From an uncultured Porticoccus sp. (lineage in GTDB: Bacteria > Pseudomonadota > Gammaproteobacteria > Pseudomonadales > Porticoccaceae): 64,000 nt of DNA. Of this stretch, positions 53,707 to 62,918 are shown piece by piece. Made by a program: the position numbers and the translations under genes. The notes beneath the pieces are model-generated. The model was not told the origin of the DNA, made no database searches, and saw only the letters and a program-made list of their open reading frames with translations. The stretch covers positions 1 through 64,000 of the forward strand of contig CAMYLT010000005.1 of the NCBI GenBank assembly GCA_947259505.1, given 5' to 3'. Position 1 is the stretch's first letter. Every line of letters begins with the position of its first letter.

Positions 53707-54454
53707 TATTATGTTCCTTTCGCAATGTGTAGATTCGCCACATAGCATAACCCGGTATAAAGTCCCTGTAATTGATGACACTGAAATGGGCTTCCCGGAA
53801 TTCCGTTTCTATTTGTTGACGGGTGACCACGAAACGGTTTTGGTTGGCTGTGTGCCCATTTAAGGCAGCGCGTTTTTCTTCCAGACGTTTACGGCGCCAG
53901 GCCTTGACGTTGCCATCCACCCAGAGTGACAGGACGACTGTACCCCGGGTGACACGGTAAAATTCTTTCAGCATGGCTAGACGGTGTTCGTGGTCGGCAA
54001 TGTGGTGCATCAGGCGCATGCAGAAAATGCTGTCTACGGAGGCGTTTTCCATGTCAATGGCGAAGGCTGATGTCTTGAAAGGCACCACCCGATCAGTGAT
54101 GTATTCGGGTTGGCTGGTCATCGCGACCTGCAGCATGTCTGCTGAATTGTCGGCTGCATAGATGAGGCGCTGACTGTTTTCTGCCAGCATCGGCCAGAAT
54201 CTTCCCGCGCCGCAGGGCAAATCCAAAATAGTTTCCGGATTGCCGGCATCTGCCAAAGACTGGCGGGCCAACTCAACTTCGCGCCAGTTCGAAAGTCTCC
54301 TGCTCAGGGTCTCCTGGTGTTTGAGATAGTATTGCTCAGCATGGTCGCGGTCATACTTTCGCGAAAAAGAGAGCGCAACGGTCGATTCGCGAGCAGCATC
54401 GTTTTTCGAAACGGCATTTTTCAAATCCAGCGCTGACGTTGGCATATGGGTCAT
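53681..54454 (-). CDS. Class I SAM-dependent methyltransferase
   Basis: 257 residues. ILDLPCGAGRFWPMLA near 96-111 is motif I, IYAADNSADMLQVA motif II and DSIFCMRLMHHIAD motif IV. The substrate is not readable from the sequence. The ATG overlaps the ligase TGA (ATGA), so both are made together. Confidence 0.85.
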   Translation of the reverse strand: MTHMPTSALDLKNAVSKNDAARESTVALSFSRKYDRDHAEQYYLKHQETLSRRLSNWREVELARQSLADAGNPETILDLPCGAGRFWPMLAENSQRLIYAADNSADMLQVAMTSQPEYITDRVVPFKTSAFAIDMENASVDSIFCMRLMHHIADHEHRLAMLKEFYRVTRGTVVLSLWVDGNVKAWRRKRLEEKRAALNGHTANQNRFVVTRQQIETEFREAHFSVINYRDFIPGYAMWRIYTLRKEHNNDKPFNTP

Positions 54455-55944
54455 GCGCTCTGTTCCTTCAAGTCAGCGTTATAGAGTCCTGAAATTAGAG
54501 CGGAGTATGTATCGGCGATAGTATTGCGTCGCGGTCTGCCGTTGTCGGTGATGAGTGCGGGGTTGGCAGTGAGTGGTGCCGGGAAACGGGCCCAATGTTG
54601 TATTTGTGCGTAATCCGGGAGGCGCTGGTTAATCTCATCAATGGCTTTTTGTATCAATTGCACGCTGATGTTGTTCTGTCGGGGAGTCAGTAGAGCTACA
54701 CAGCAGGGTCTTGCGTCGCCGAAAACGACGAACTCCGCGAAAGTTGGATTGGACAGAAATTCGGATTCTATCCACTCAGGATTAATGTTGCGTCCATAGC
54801 TTGAAATAAGCAGATTTTTACGGCGACCGCTAATGTGGAGAAAGCCTTTATCATCCAGATAACCGAGGTCCCCAGTGTGAATGGCCTGATTGCCCCAGCT
54901 TGATGGTTCGTTGACATAGCCAAGCATGGGGTTGCCGGTGACCACCACTTCGTTATCGATAATCCTGACACCGAGGTGAGGCAATGGCATGCCACAGCTA
55001 CCGGGTTGGTGGTGACGAGGGCTGTTAAGACTGACAACGGAAGCGCATTCCGATAACCCATAGCCCTCGTAAGCTGGTATACCCAATTGCCAGGCACGCT
55101 TCAGCAGCTCTTCTGAAACCCGGCTTCCCCCGACGGCTACAAACTTCAACGATTCTGGCACTGACCACCCACTTTCGGCGGCGACCACGAGTAGTAGCAG
55201 TAGCTGTGGGGTGAGGATCAAACTGGTTGGCTGGTAATGGCTAATAGTGGCGGTCATGGTACTGGCGTTGACAGATGAGCTGCCGCAAAAACCCAGCTCC
55301 CGCAACGATGGAACAATGACTTCACCACCCGCCAGTAATGGCGTATAGATGCCGGCAATATTTTCTAACAGGGTGCTTAGAGGGAGCAGGCATAAGTGTC
55401 TTGGTTTCTTCAGCGCCACGGCATTGGCCAGAACGGCGGCTTGTTCCAGCAATTGATAGTTGCTGAGGCAGACGCCCTTGGGTGTGCCGGTGGAGCCAGA
55501 GGTATACGTGATTTTGCCGGTACAGTGGGGTAGTAGTGCCTGGGGGTGGCTCGGATTGACCTTGATGAGCTGTAGCTGCTCGTTTCCAGGGAGGCTCTCG
55601 GTACTGACAATGTCATCGAGGATGTTTGCAATCGCTGGATTGTCGCTGATGATGGCGTCGATGGGCGTTTCTTTAAAGGCATGTTTCAATTGGCCAATAG
55701 AGAAAAACGTTGGCAATGGCAGCAGGCAGATATCCGCCAGTTGGCAGGCCAGGTCCACGATGACCCAATCCAGGCCATTGTCGGCATGCAGGGCCAATTG
55801 CCTTATGTTCAGAGCATTGAGTTTATCGGCCAGTTCTCGGCAGGCAGTGACCAGCATCTCGCCGGTTATATTCCCGGTACTGTTGCATGCGACTACCTGA
55901 CCGGGTTCACAGAGCTGCTCAAGCTGCGAAATAATGTTCGGCAT
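54451..55944 (-). CDS. AMP-forming acyl ligase
   Basis: 497 residues of the ANL superfamily. ITYTSGSTGTPKGVCLSN is the A3 P-loop, YEGYGLSECASVVS is A5, HTGDLGYLDDKGFLHISGR is A7 and KNLLISSYGRNINPEWIE is A8, resembling long-chain acyl-CoA synthetases. The usual A10 Lys region is present as PLTANPALITDNGRPRR, which may be degenerate, as the expected Lys is not obvious. Start at 55944 overlaps the hemolysin-family gene by 26 bases. Confidence 0.85.
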   Translation of the reverse strand: MPNIISQLEQLCEPGQVVACNSTGNITGEMLVTACRELADKLNALNIRQLALHADNGLDWVIVDLACQLADICLLPLPTFFSIGQLKHAFKETPIDAIISDNPAIANILDDIVSTESLPGNEQLQLIKVNPSHPQALLPHCTGKITYTSGSTGTPKGVCLSNYQLLEQAAVLANAVALKKPRHLCLLPLSTLLENIAGIYTPLLAGGEVIVPSLRELGFCGSSSVNASTMTATISHYQPTSLILTPQLLLLLVVAAESGWSVPESLKFVAVGGSRVSEELLKRAWQLGIPAYEGYGLSECASVVSLNSPRHHQPGSCGMPLPHLGVRIIDNEVVVTGNPMLGYVNEPSSWGNQAIHTGDLGYLDDKGFLHISGRRKNLLISSYGRNINPEWIESEFLSNPTFAEFVVFGDARPCCVALLTPRQNNISVQLIQKAIDEINQRLPDYAQIQHWARFPAPLTANPALITDNGRPRRNTIADTYSALISGLYNADLKEQSA

Positions 55945-56665
55945 GATGTACTCCGTATTGGATCTGTGTGGCCAGTGTGTCGATACGGTTGCAGTAGAGT
56001 GCCAGGATGCCGCTAAGAATGCGTTTTGATGCGATGACGTCCATGGCATGGTCCAGATCACCAACCACCACCATTGGGCGGCTTTGGTAATAGCTCCCCC
56101 AGGCATCAGCGGTATCGTTACTTAAGCGTTCCAGACTGGCTTCACCGACAACGCGGAGTTCAAAGCCCAATCTGCAGATGGTTTTTCTCACTTGTGGTGT
56201 GGCAGTGAAGGACAGCCAACGAAAACCACTGCGGTGTAATGTGGCAGCGAGTAGCACAAACAGTAATTGACTGGAACCTCTCTGAGTGGCGGCTAGGTTG
56301 CCTATTTCGGCTATGCCATGGCGATCTGCAGTGGTGTTGAAGGCAGTTCCAATCGCATCCTCAATGGCCTTGTCGAGGTATTGCTCAAGAAAGAGGGGGC
56401 CTCTGTCTGCGGGATTGATACCGGTAACTGCGCTGAGCTGAGTGTGGCAGCTGAGACTCAGAAACAGGGGCATAAACATTGAGACCTTCGCCCCATACGC
56501 TGCCTCAAATTGTTTGGCCACGTAGTTTTCTACAGTGTTTCTGTCGAGCGAATATTCTCCATGAAGGGACAGCTGTGGACCCGGGCGAAGAAGTTGTCGA
56601 AGGCTGCGGAATGCGTTGTCAGGAATTATGGGGAATTCACTGTTCACCGCTACGTTGGGAGTCAT
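55919..56665 (-). CDS. Thermostable-hemolysin family protein
   Basis: 248 residues, T_hemolysin family (delta-VPH of Vibrio). VENYVAKQFEAAYGAKVSMF, FLEQYLDKAIEDAIG, IAEIGNLAATQRGSSQLLFV and LGFELRVVGEAS are typical blocks. The fold is probably acetyltransferase-like, and a role in lipid or autoinducer-like chemistry is as likely as hemolysis. It has no signal peptide. It heads the twelve-gene run and lies behind a PmrA/QseB-like box. Confidence 0.82.
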   Translation of the reverse strand: MTPNVAVNSEFPIIPDNAFRSLRQLLRPGPQLSLHGEYSLDRNTVENYVAKQFEAAYGAKVSMFMPLFLSLSCHTQLSAVTGINPADRGPLFLEQYLDKAIEDAIGTAFNTTADRHGIAEIGNLAATQRGSSQLLFVLLAATLHRSGFRWLSFTATPQVRKTICRLGFELRVVGEASLERLSNDTADAWGSYYQSRPMVVVGDLDHAMDVIASKRILSGILALYCNRIDTLATQIQYGVHHAEHYFAA

Positions 56666-56713
56666 TTATATGCCCTTTAACTCGTGTATTGCTTAGCAGA
56701 TTAGCTGGCAATA

Positions 56714-56730
56714 CTTAAGAAACCCTTAAA
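56714..56730 (-). promoter_or_regulatory. PmrA/QseB-type box upstream of the twelve-gene operon
   Basis: The minus strand reads TTTAAG-GGTTT-CTTAAG, an exact match to the direct-repeat form YTTAAG-N5-YTTAAG bound by PmrA and QseB. It ends 49 bases before the first gene, a place suited to activation. The operon encodes a regulator of this type, so self-control is likely. Confidence 0.7.
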
Positions 56731-56770
56731 GGCAAAAAAGGGAGGAAATAATTTTATTGCATGGGCTTTC

Positions 56771-57148
56771 GTGTATCGGTTTTTGTTACAATTCGCGTCC
56801 GGAGACGGCTGCTGTCATTTCACAAGCCAGAGCAGATCCGATAGACATTTTCCTCGCGGGGCGCCCTCGTTGCTTTATTCGCTGATCTTTGCCGTTCTGG
56901 TCACAGTCGTTTCCCTGACGAGTGGCCAAGCATTGCCGGGCATATTTTTGGATGATCAGCCGTCTTCTGAATTTCACAACCCCATAGTTCAATTTAGTAT
57001 TGACGATAACGAAGAGCCTCTGATCTCTTCGATAGACGAAATGCGCGTTTCATCGTGTCTGATCGTCAACAATTCTGCAGAAAGGAATCCCTGTTTATCA
57101 CTGAGGGGTTTTTATCAACCGAATGGTATTCGTGCGCCTCCTGCTTGA
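56771..57148 (+). CDS. Doubtful small hypothetical protein
   Basis: 125 codons in the gap between the operon head and nhaD. A hydrophobic stretch (LLYSLIFAVLVTVVSL) at about 35-50 followed by polar sequence would suit an exported protein with a later start (about 56870). The N-terminal third looks random. No ribosome site is clear. Family unknown. Confidence 0.3.
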   Translation: MYRFLLQFASGDGCCHFTSQSRSDRHFPRGAPSLLYSLIFAVLVTVVSLTSGQALPGIFLDDQPSSEFHNPIVQFSIDDNEEPLISSIDEMRVSSCLIVNNSAERNPCLSLRGFYQPNGIRAPPA

Positions 57149-57408
57149 TTCCCGTCAAGGTGCAGAATGATCGTTACTTCTACGCTTCATACCTGACACC
57201 CATTCCCCCAATGTACTCTCGACATCTGTAACTGCTCGGCGAATCCCTCCGACGATCCCTCCTATGATCGTTCCGTGTTTGCTCGTCCAAGTGTGGTTGT
57301 CAGGCTTGTTTTTAGGTTTCGATACATTGAAAGGTGCGGCTGTCCGCTGGACACAATAGTCAACAATTTCTACCCCCCAACAACCTCTATCTAGATGGAG
57401 ATTTTCGC

Positions 57409-58740
57409 ATGCATGAACTGACAGACCCGATGATCGTGGCAGGGTCGATTCTAGTGTTAACTTTCCTGGGTATTTTCACCGAGCATGTACACGGTTATAA
57501 CCGTGCCAAATTTGCCATGGCTGGGGCCGGCGCGATCATTATCGCTGGGCAGATGTTTGGTTTTTACTCTCCAGAGCTGGCGTTGCATGCCATCGACTGG
57601 AACGTGGTATTTCTGCTCGCGATCATGATGATCGTGGTGTCAATTATGATCAGTACCGGTGGCTTCGAGCACATGGCCGAGTACCTGGCCAACCAGAGCG
57701 GAGGGTCACAATTGCGGTTGCTGATATTCCTGGGTACTGCGGTGACCGTTATCTCATTGTTACTTGATAACGTGACCACGGTGATCATTTTTGGCCCATT
57801 GATTATCCTTATCTGTCACAGCATGGGCGTATCGCCTATTCCTTACCTACTGGCGGCAGCGCTGTTGTCTGATACCGGCGGTGTGGCGACCTTGGTGGGT
57901 GACCCTCCGAACCTGATGATTGGTTCTGCAGCGGGTATCGACTTCAATACCTTCTTTATCCACATGGGCCCGCCAGTGGCCCTCGCCTGGTTTGCCATTT
58001 TGATGGCAATGAAGTTCCTGTTTCCCAAGGAACTTGCCATGCCGTGTGGTAAGTTCGAGTCGGTAGCGCGTTATAAAAACAAACGTTTGTGGCAAAAATC
58101 CCTGGTGGTCATGGGATTGATGGTTGTCTTGTTTGTCTATCACACCAAGCTCGGCTGGGAGCCATGGATGGTAGCGGCGTTCGCCTTGACCATTCTGGTA
58201 TTTCTGTCCCGTAAAGTGGATCTGGACAAGGTCACAGGCCACTTGGAAACACCCCTTTTAATGTTCTTTATCGCACTTTTCATTTTGATTGGCGGTGTTG
58301 AAAAAAGTGGTCTGTTGGAGCTGATTGGTGAGCAGTTCAAACCGATCATTATTGAACATCCCCTCGGTGCGGCACTGCTGCTCCTTTGGGTGGCGGCTAT
58401 CCTGTCAGCGCTCATCGATAACATTCCCTTTACGGCAGCAATGATTCCCGTTCTCGCAGGCCTGCAACACCAGGGCATTAATGTCAGTGTGATGTGGTGG
58501 GCTTTGGCCATGGGTGTGGGCATGGGAGGTAACGGTTCCCATATAGGCTCTACTGCGAATGTGTATATCGTGACTATCTCCGAGCGACTGGCCAAACAGA
58601 CCGGTAACCCGGCATTGGCAATTACGCCTGGCTTGTGGTTCCGCAAAGGCACACCAGCAATGCTGCTCACACTGGTGTTGTGTAGTGTCTTTATCTGGTT
58701 TGGTTACGACTATCTCTACGTGGAGAGCCTGGGTCAGTAA
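57409..58740 (+). CDS. nhaD: Na+/H+ antiporter NhaD
   Basis: 443 residues, about 12 membrane helices of the ion-transporter (ArsB/NhaD) superfamily. DNVTTVIIFGPL, DTGGVATLVGDPPNLMIGSAAG and DNIPFTAAMIPVL with GNGSHIGSTANV are the paired re-entrant loop motifs with membrane Asp residues. Exports Na+ or Li+ at high pH or salt. Start at 57409 is eight bases from GATGGAG. Terminator follows. Confidence 0.9.
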   Translation: MHELTDPMIVAGSILVLTFLGIFTEHVHGYNRAKFAMAGAGAIIIAGQMFGFYSPELALHAIDWNVVFLLAIMMIVVSIMISTGGFEHMAEYLANQSGGSQLRLLIFLGTAVTVISLLLDNVTTVIIFGPLIILICHSMGVSPIPYLLAAALLSDTGGVATLVGDPPNLMIGSAAGIDFNTFFIHMGPPVALAWFAILMAMKFLFPKELAMPCGKFESVARYKNKRLWQKSLVVMGLMVVLFVYHTKLGWEPWMVAAFALTILVFLSRKVDLDKVTGHLETPLLMFFIALFILIGGVEKSGLLELIGEQFKPIIIEHPLGAALLLLWVAAILSALIDNIPFTAAMIPVLAGLQHQGINVSVMWWALAMGVGMGGNGSHIGSTANVYIVTISERLAKQTGNPALAITPGLWFRKGTPAMLLTLVLCSVFIWFGYDYLYVESLGQ

Positions 58741-58799
58741 GGATGTAGACCCGCTAAGGGCTGCCGGTTCTTACTGTATTGAAACTGGATTTGTTATGA

Positions 58800-58840
58800 C
58801 CGCCATTCCCTGCGAACCAGGCAGAGAATGGCGGTTTTTT
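58800..58840 (+). terminator. Terminator after nhaD
   Basis: A 14-bp stem (CCGCCATTCCCTGC with GCAGAGAATGGCGG, one mismatch), seven-base loop and seven T. Confidence 0.88.
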
Positions 58841-58989
58841 TATGGCTGTAATGAGGTGAGGTGGGTAAAAACAGTCATTTATGGCAATCGCTGATAGACC
58901 GAATCATTATTGAATCGCGTATAGGCTCTATCAGATGACCGACTATACTTAAAGTTGACCTAATCTGAGGTAGTGAGAGGTATTGAGTC

Positions 58990-59511
58990 ATGGGTGTCTC
59001 ACTCGCATTGGCTGACTATCTCAGCCAGAAACATATTGATTACGAAATACTGAAGCACGCGCAGACCGGTAGTTCCCTGGCGACTGCCAGGGAGGCTCAT
59101 GTGCCCCCGGAAAAATTGGCCAAGGCGGTGATTGTTCGACAGGATGACCGTTATGCCATGTGTGTCATACCTGCCAGCCACCAGCTGGTGTTGGAATGGG
59201 TGGAGTACGGACGCCAACACGGTTACGAAATCGCCAATGAAGAGGAACTTCGCCAGTTGTTCCCCGATTGCGATGAAGGGGCTATTCCCGGTCTTGGCGA
59301 AGCGTTCCATATGGATGTGATGGTAGACAACGCACTGCTAGATGATGATATGGATGTCTATATAGAAGGGGGTGATCACAGTCACCTGCTACATATTAGC
59401 CATAAAGATTTTGCCAGGCTCATGGCCAACGCGTGGCCTGCGCCGATCAGTTGCCTGCGCGGCGGGCAGGGCGAGAAACCTTGTCTTTGGGCACCTCCCG
59501 AGGACGGGTAG
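58990..59511 (+). CDS. YbaK/ProX-type aminoacyl-tRNA deacylase
   Basis: 173 residues. The YbaK domain removes wrongly attached amino acids from tRNA. Lys46 region PEKLAKAVIV is the conserved catalytic Lys block, with CVIPASHQL next, and GGDHSHLLHISHKDF near the C-terminus. Which amino acid it edits cannot be read. GTGAGAGG precedes the ATG. Confidence 0.8.
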   Translation: MGVSLALADYLSQKHIDYEILKHAQTGSSLATAREAHVPPEKLAKAVIVRQDDRYAMCVIPASHQLVLEWVEYGRQHGYEIANEEELRQLFPDCDEGAIPGLGEAFHMDVMVDNALLDDDMDVYIEGGDHSHLLHISHKDFARLMANAWPAPISCLRGGQGEKPCLWAPPEDG

Positions 59512-59730
59512 TTTCCGTCCGGCTCGCTTGCCACCAGGGGGGAATGGTCCCCATTCCCATTCCCCCGTTCTTTGTCTACCTTCTAGATTGCTATTGCCGA
59601 GTTATGTCCTCTTGTAGCCTGGGCGTAACTTGCTTGCCCGCTAATAGTTGCTTCCTCCATTCGGGTATGGCCATGGAAGGTTCATCAATGGTTGAATGAA
59701 GATGCAAACTGATTTTGTATGGAGAGCTTG

Positions 59731-60516
59731 ATGTCAGTCGTCTTTACCCCTCAGCAATTGCGTGCCCGTATTCGTTATGGCGAATACGACGGCAACACAT
59801 CCGGTCAGTGTCCCGGATACGTGCAGGGCAATGTGGTCATCTTGCCTGGCGATTGGGCGATGGAATTCCTGCAATTTTGCCAGTTCAATCCTCGCCCTTG
59901 CCCATTGATCGGTATGTCGCAACCTGGCGAGTATTGTTTGCCGGACTTGGGGGATGACCTGGACATTCGCACCGATATTCCCCGTTACCGTATTTTCCAT
60001 CACGGTGAATTAGCTTCCGAGGTGCGGGATATTGCCAACTATTGGCGGGATGATTTGGTGACGTTCGTACTCGGCTGCTCTTTCTCTTTCGAGGAGGCGT
60101 TGTTGGCGGATGGCCTTGAGATACGCAATCTCAGCGAAGGGGTCAATGTACCCATGTACCGAACCAGCATCCCATGCCAATCTGCCGGTCGCTTCAGTGG
60201 CAATATGGTTGTTAGCATGCGACCAATGCTGGCTGCAGATGCTATTCGCGCCATTCAGATTTGCAGCCGTTTCCCCTCGGTGCATGGTGCGCCGGTACAC
60301 TTGGGAGATCCGTCGCTGATTGGTGTCAAAGATATAGCTCGCCCGAATTTTGGCGATGCCGTTGCCATTCTTCCGGGTGAGTTGCCAGTGTTCTGGGCTT
60401 GTGGGGTAACCCCTCAGGTGGCATTGGAGCAGGCGAAGCCGCCATTTTGTATTACCCATAGCCCGGGTTGCATGTTGGTGACGGATTTACCCAACAGCAA
60501 GCTGGCGGTAATTTGA
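59731..60516 (+). CDS. DUF1445 protein: N-terminal domain family of D-glutamate cyclase
   Basis: 261 residues. The family is found in bacteria as a putative hydro-lyase and, in animals, as the N-terminal part of D-glutamate cyclase (DGLUCY). [41 protein letters not shown] and PGCMLVTD are its hallmarks. ATG 59731 with GGAG before it is preferred to 59719. It is followed after 24 bases by pxpA, and the C-terminal half family of the same animal enzyme is encoded at 62919. Confidence 0.85.
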   Translation: MSVVFTPQQLRARIRYGEYDGNTSGQCPGYVQGNVVILPGDWAMEFLQFCQFNPRPCPLIGMSQPGEYCLPDLGDDLDIRTDIPRYRIFHHGELASEVRDIANYWRDDLVTFVLGCSFSFEEALLADGLEIRNLSEGVNVPMYRTSIPCQSAGRFSGNMVVSMRPMLAADAIRAIQICSRFPSVHGAPVHLGDPSLIGVKDIARPNFGDAVAILPGELPVFWACGVTPQVALEQAKPPFCITHSPGCMLVTDLPNSKLAVI

Positions 60517-60540
60517 CCAACCTGGCTTCAGGAGTGATCT

Positions 60541-61275
60541 ATGCCATTGATGTTAAATGCTGATCTCGGTGAAGGTGTTGGTGTCGACGCGGGAGGCGTT
60601 GACGAGGCAGTCATGCCTCATATTCACCAGGCCAATATCGCCTGCGGGTTCCATGCAGGTGATCAGGTGATCATGCAGAACACCCTCAAATTGGCTGGAA
60701 AATATGGCGTGATGATCGGTGCTCACCCAAGTTACCGTGACTTGGAAAACTTTGGCCGTCGTTCTATACCACATACGTCAGAAGAAGTTGTGGCCCTACT
60801 TCACTACCAGATAGCTGCGCTAGATGGTATGGCGCGCTCCTTGGGGCAGTCTCTCGATTATGTCAAACCCCACGGCGCGCTCTACAACGACATGATGGCC
60901 AATGAGACCATTCGGCGCGCGGTGATGGAAGCGGTGGCAAGTTTTTACTACCCGCTGCGGTTGATGATTCAGGCGACCCCTCAAGCTGAGGAGCATCGCC
61001 GCGAGGCGGTCGAGGCCGGTATTGACCTCTGGTTTGAGGCCTTTGCTGATCGCGGCTATGACGACAGCGGTTTACTCGTGCCACGAGCAATGCCGGGTGC
61101 TGTGCACGGCCGAGAACAAACCCTGGATCAGGTTGCGCAGCTGAAAGAGGAGGGCACCGTGACGACGCTGGGCGGTAAGAGGTTGATACTCACACCAGAT
61201 TCTCTCTGCGTTCACGGAGACAACACAGATAGCATCGCTGTCATTCGTCAGATCAGGGAGTTGGTCGAGCAATGA
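60541..61275 (+). CDS. pxpA: 5-oxoprolinase subunit PxpA (LamB/YcsF family)
   Basis: 244 residues. LNADLGEGVG, ANIACGFHAGDQVIM, GAHPSYRDLENFGRR and VKPHGALYNDM are the family blocks. With PxpB and PxpC it opens 5-oxoproline to glutamate using ATP. Overlaps pxpB by four bases (ATGA). Confidence 0.94.
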   Translation: MPLMLNADLGEGVGVDAGGVDEAVMPHIHQANIACGFHAGDQVIMQNTLKLAGKYGVMIGAHPSYRDLENFGRRSIPHTSEEVVALLHYQIAALDGMARSLGQSLDYVKPHGALYNDMMANETIRRAVMEAVASFYYPLRLMIQATPQAEEHRREAVEAGIDLWFEAFADRGYDDSGLLVPRAMPGAVHGREQTLDQVAQLKEEGTVTTLGGKRLILTPDSLCVHGDNTDSIAVIRQIRELVEQ

Positions 61276-61949
61276 AGATTGTTGCCGCTGGAGAAAATGC
61301 CCTGATGATTTATTTTGCGGACCAGCTCAGTCCCCAGGTATCAGAGCGGGTCCATCAGGCTGTGACATTGTTGGAACAATCTCTCGGCAATCTACTGATA
61401 GACCTTGTTCCCTCCTACGCCTCGTTACTGGTTATTTACGATCTCTATCGCATAGACATGGATACCCTATCCAGACAAATCACAAACCTGTTGGAGTATC
61501 CATCGCAGAGTGGTGTTGCCTCTGGGAAGCTGGTGGAGTTGCCGGTGTACTACAGTCTGGAGACCGGCCCAGATCTGGAGGCACTGGCTCAGCGCGCCGG
61601 CCTCAGTATCGACGAAGTGGTGGCGTTGCATCAGTCCCGGGAGTACCGGGTGTATGCAATTGGTTTTGCACCGGGTTTTGCCTATCTCGGTGAGGTCGAC
61701 GAGCAGATTGTCGCGCCCAGATTGGCGACGCCCAGAGCACAGGTGCCTCGAGGCAGTGTCGGTATCGCCGGGCGACAGACAGCCGTTTATCCCGCCCAAT
61801 CTCCAGGAGGCTGGAATCTGATCGGATGCTGTCCATCGCGAATGTTTAGTCTTTATGCCGACCCTCCCATGCCGGTTGAAGTGGGTGACAGGGTGCGTTT
61901 TTGGTCCATTGATCGTGATGATTTCCTCGCAATGGGAGGTAAGTTATGA
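61272..61949 (+). CDS. pxpB: 5-oxoprolinase subunit PxpB (KipI family)
   Basis: 225 residues. VPSYASLLVIYD, YRVYAIGFAPGFAYLGEV, PRATVP-like PRAQVPRGSVGIAG and SPGGWNLIG are the KipI/allophanate-hydrolase-subunit-1 blocks. Overlaps both pxpA and pxpC by four bases. Confidence 0.94.
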   Translation: MKIVAAGENALMIYFADQLSPQVSERVHQAVTLLEQSLGNLLIDLVPSYASLLVIYDLYRIDMDTLSRQITNLLEYPSQSGVASGKLVELPVYYSLETGPDLEALAQRAGLSIDEVVALHQSREYRVYAIGFAPGFAYLGEVDEQIVAPRLATPRAQVPRGSVGIAGRQTAVYPAQSPGGWNLIGCCPSRMFSLYADPPMPVEVGDRVRFWSIDRDDFLAMGGKL

Positions 61950-62887
61950 ATGGTGCCGGTTTTGTTGTGGAGCGCGCAGGCGTGATGACTCTCATTCAGG
62001 ATGCCGGGCGTATTGGCCACCACCGATTAGGACTGACGACTGGGGGGCCAGCAGACCCATTTGCTTTTGATTGGGCCAATCGCTTGTGTGGAAATGAGCC
62101 GGGAACAACAGCCCTGGAAATCACGGTTGGCGGCTTGGTGTTGTCTTGTGAACGATCTACCCGTGTCGCCATCTGTGGTGCAGATATGCCTATGAGCATC
62201 AATGGGGTGGTGATGGACGCCTGGCGCAGTTATCACGTCAATGCTGGCGACCGGATATCCGTGGGGTATGCCCGCTCCGGAGTGCGTGCCTATCTGGCCG
62301 TGGTGGGTGGATTGGCTATTCTGCCCATCCTCGGCAGCACGTCGACTGTGGTGCGGGAAGCACTGGGTGGACTTGACGGTCGCAAACTGGAGGCGGGTGA
62401 TCTGTTGCCTTGCGGTGACTCCCAGGAAATCGACTGCCTGATGGTGCCCGCCGGGTATCGCCCGATGTATAGCAAACGGGTTCTGCTAAGGGTGGTCGTC
62501 GGCTACCAGTACGACGCTTTTGATGCAGCACAACGCCAGCGGTTTTTTTCAGCGGAATATCAGGTCTCAAAACAATGCGACAGAATGGGTTATCGACTCG
62601 AAGGCCCAACCCTCGATTGCGATCTGCCTGAAATGCTGTCCGAGGGTATATCTCTGGGGGCTATTCAAGTCCCTCCGGACGGGCAACCCATTATATTAAT
62701 GTGCGATCGGCAAACCATTGGCGGGTATCCCAAGCTGGGGTCAGTAATATCGGTAGATCTGGCCCAGTTGGCCCAGTTATCTCCCGGTGGCACCGTGTCT
62801 TTTACCGCAATCACGGCAGCAGAGGCCCGGCAAATCAGGCTCTCGGCAACCCGTCAGTTTCAGCAAGTTGTGCCGGAGCCATGCTGA
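61946..62887 (+). CDS. pxpC: 5-oxoprolinase subunit PxpC (KipA family)
   Basis: 313 residues. TLIQDAGRIGHHRLGLTTGG, ALEITVGGLVL, YLAVVGGLAILPILGSTST and PPDGQPIILMCDRQTIGGYP identify the allophanate hydrolase subunit 2/KipA family. It works in complex with PxpA and PxpB. The D-glutamate cyclase-like gene starts 31 bases later. Confidence 0.94.
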   Translation: MNGAGFVVERAGVMTLIQDAGRIGHHRLGLTTGGPADPFAFDWANRLCGNEPGTTALEITVGGLVLSCERSTRVAICGADMPMSINGVVMDAWRSYHVNAGDRISVGYARSGVRAYLAVVGGLAILPILGSTSTVVREALGGLDGRKLEAGDLLPCGDSQEIDCLMVPAGYRPMYSKRVLLRVVVGYQYDAFDAAQRQRFFSAEYQVSKQCDRMGYRLEGPTLDCDLPEMLSEGISLGAIQVPPDGQPIILMCDRQTIGGYPKLGSVISVDLAQLAQLSPGGTVSFTAITAAEARQIRLSATRQFQQVVPEPC

Positions 62888-62918
62888 TGCGGTGCTTTCA
62901 AGGTGGAGTGTCAGAAAA

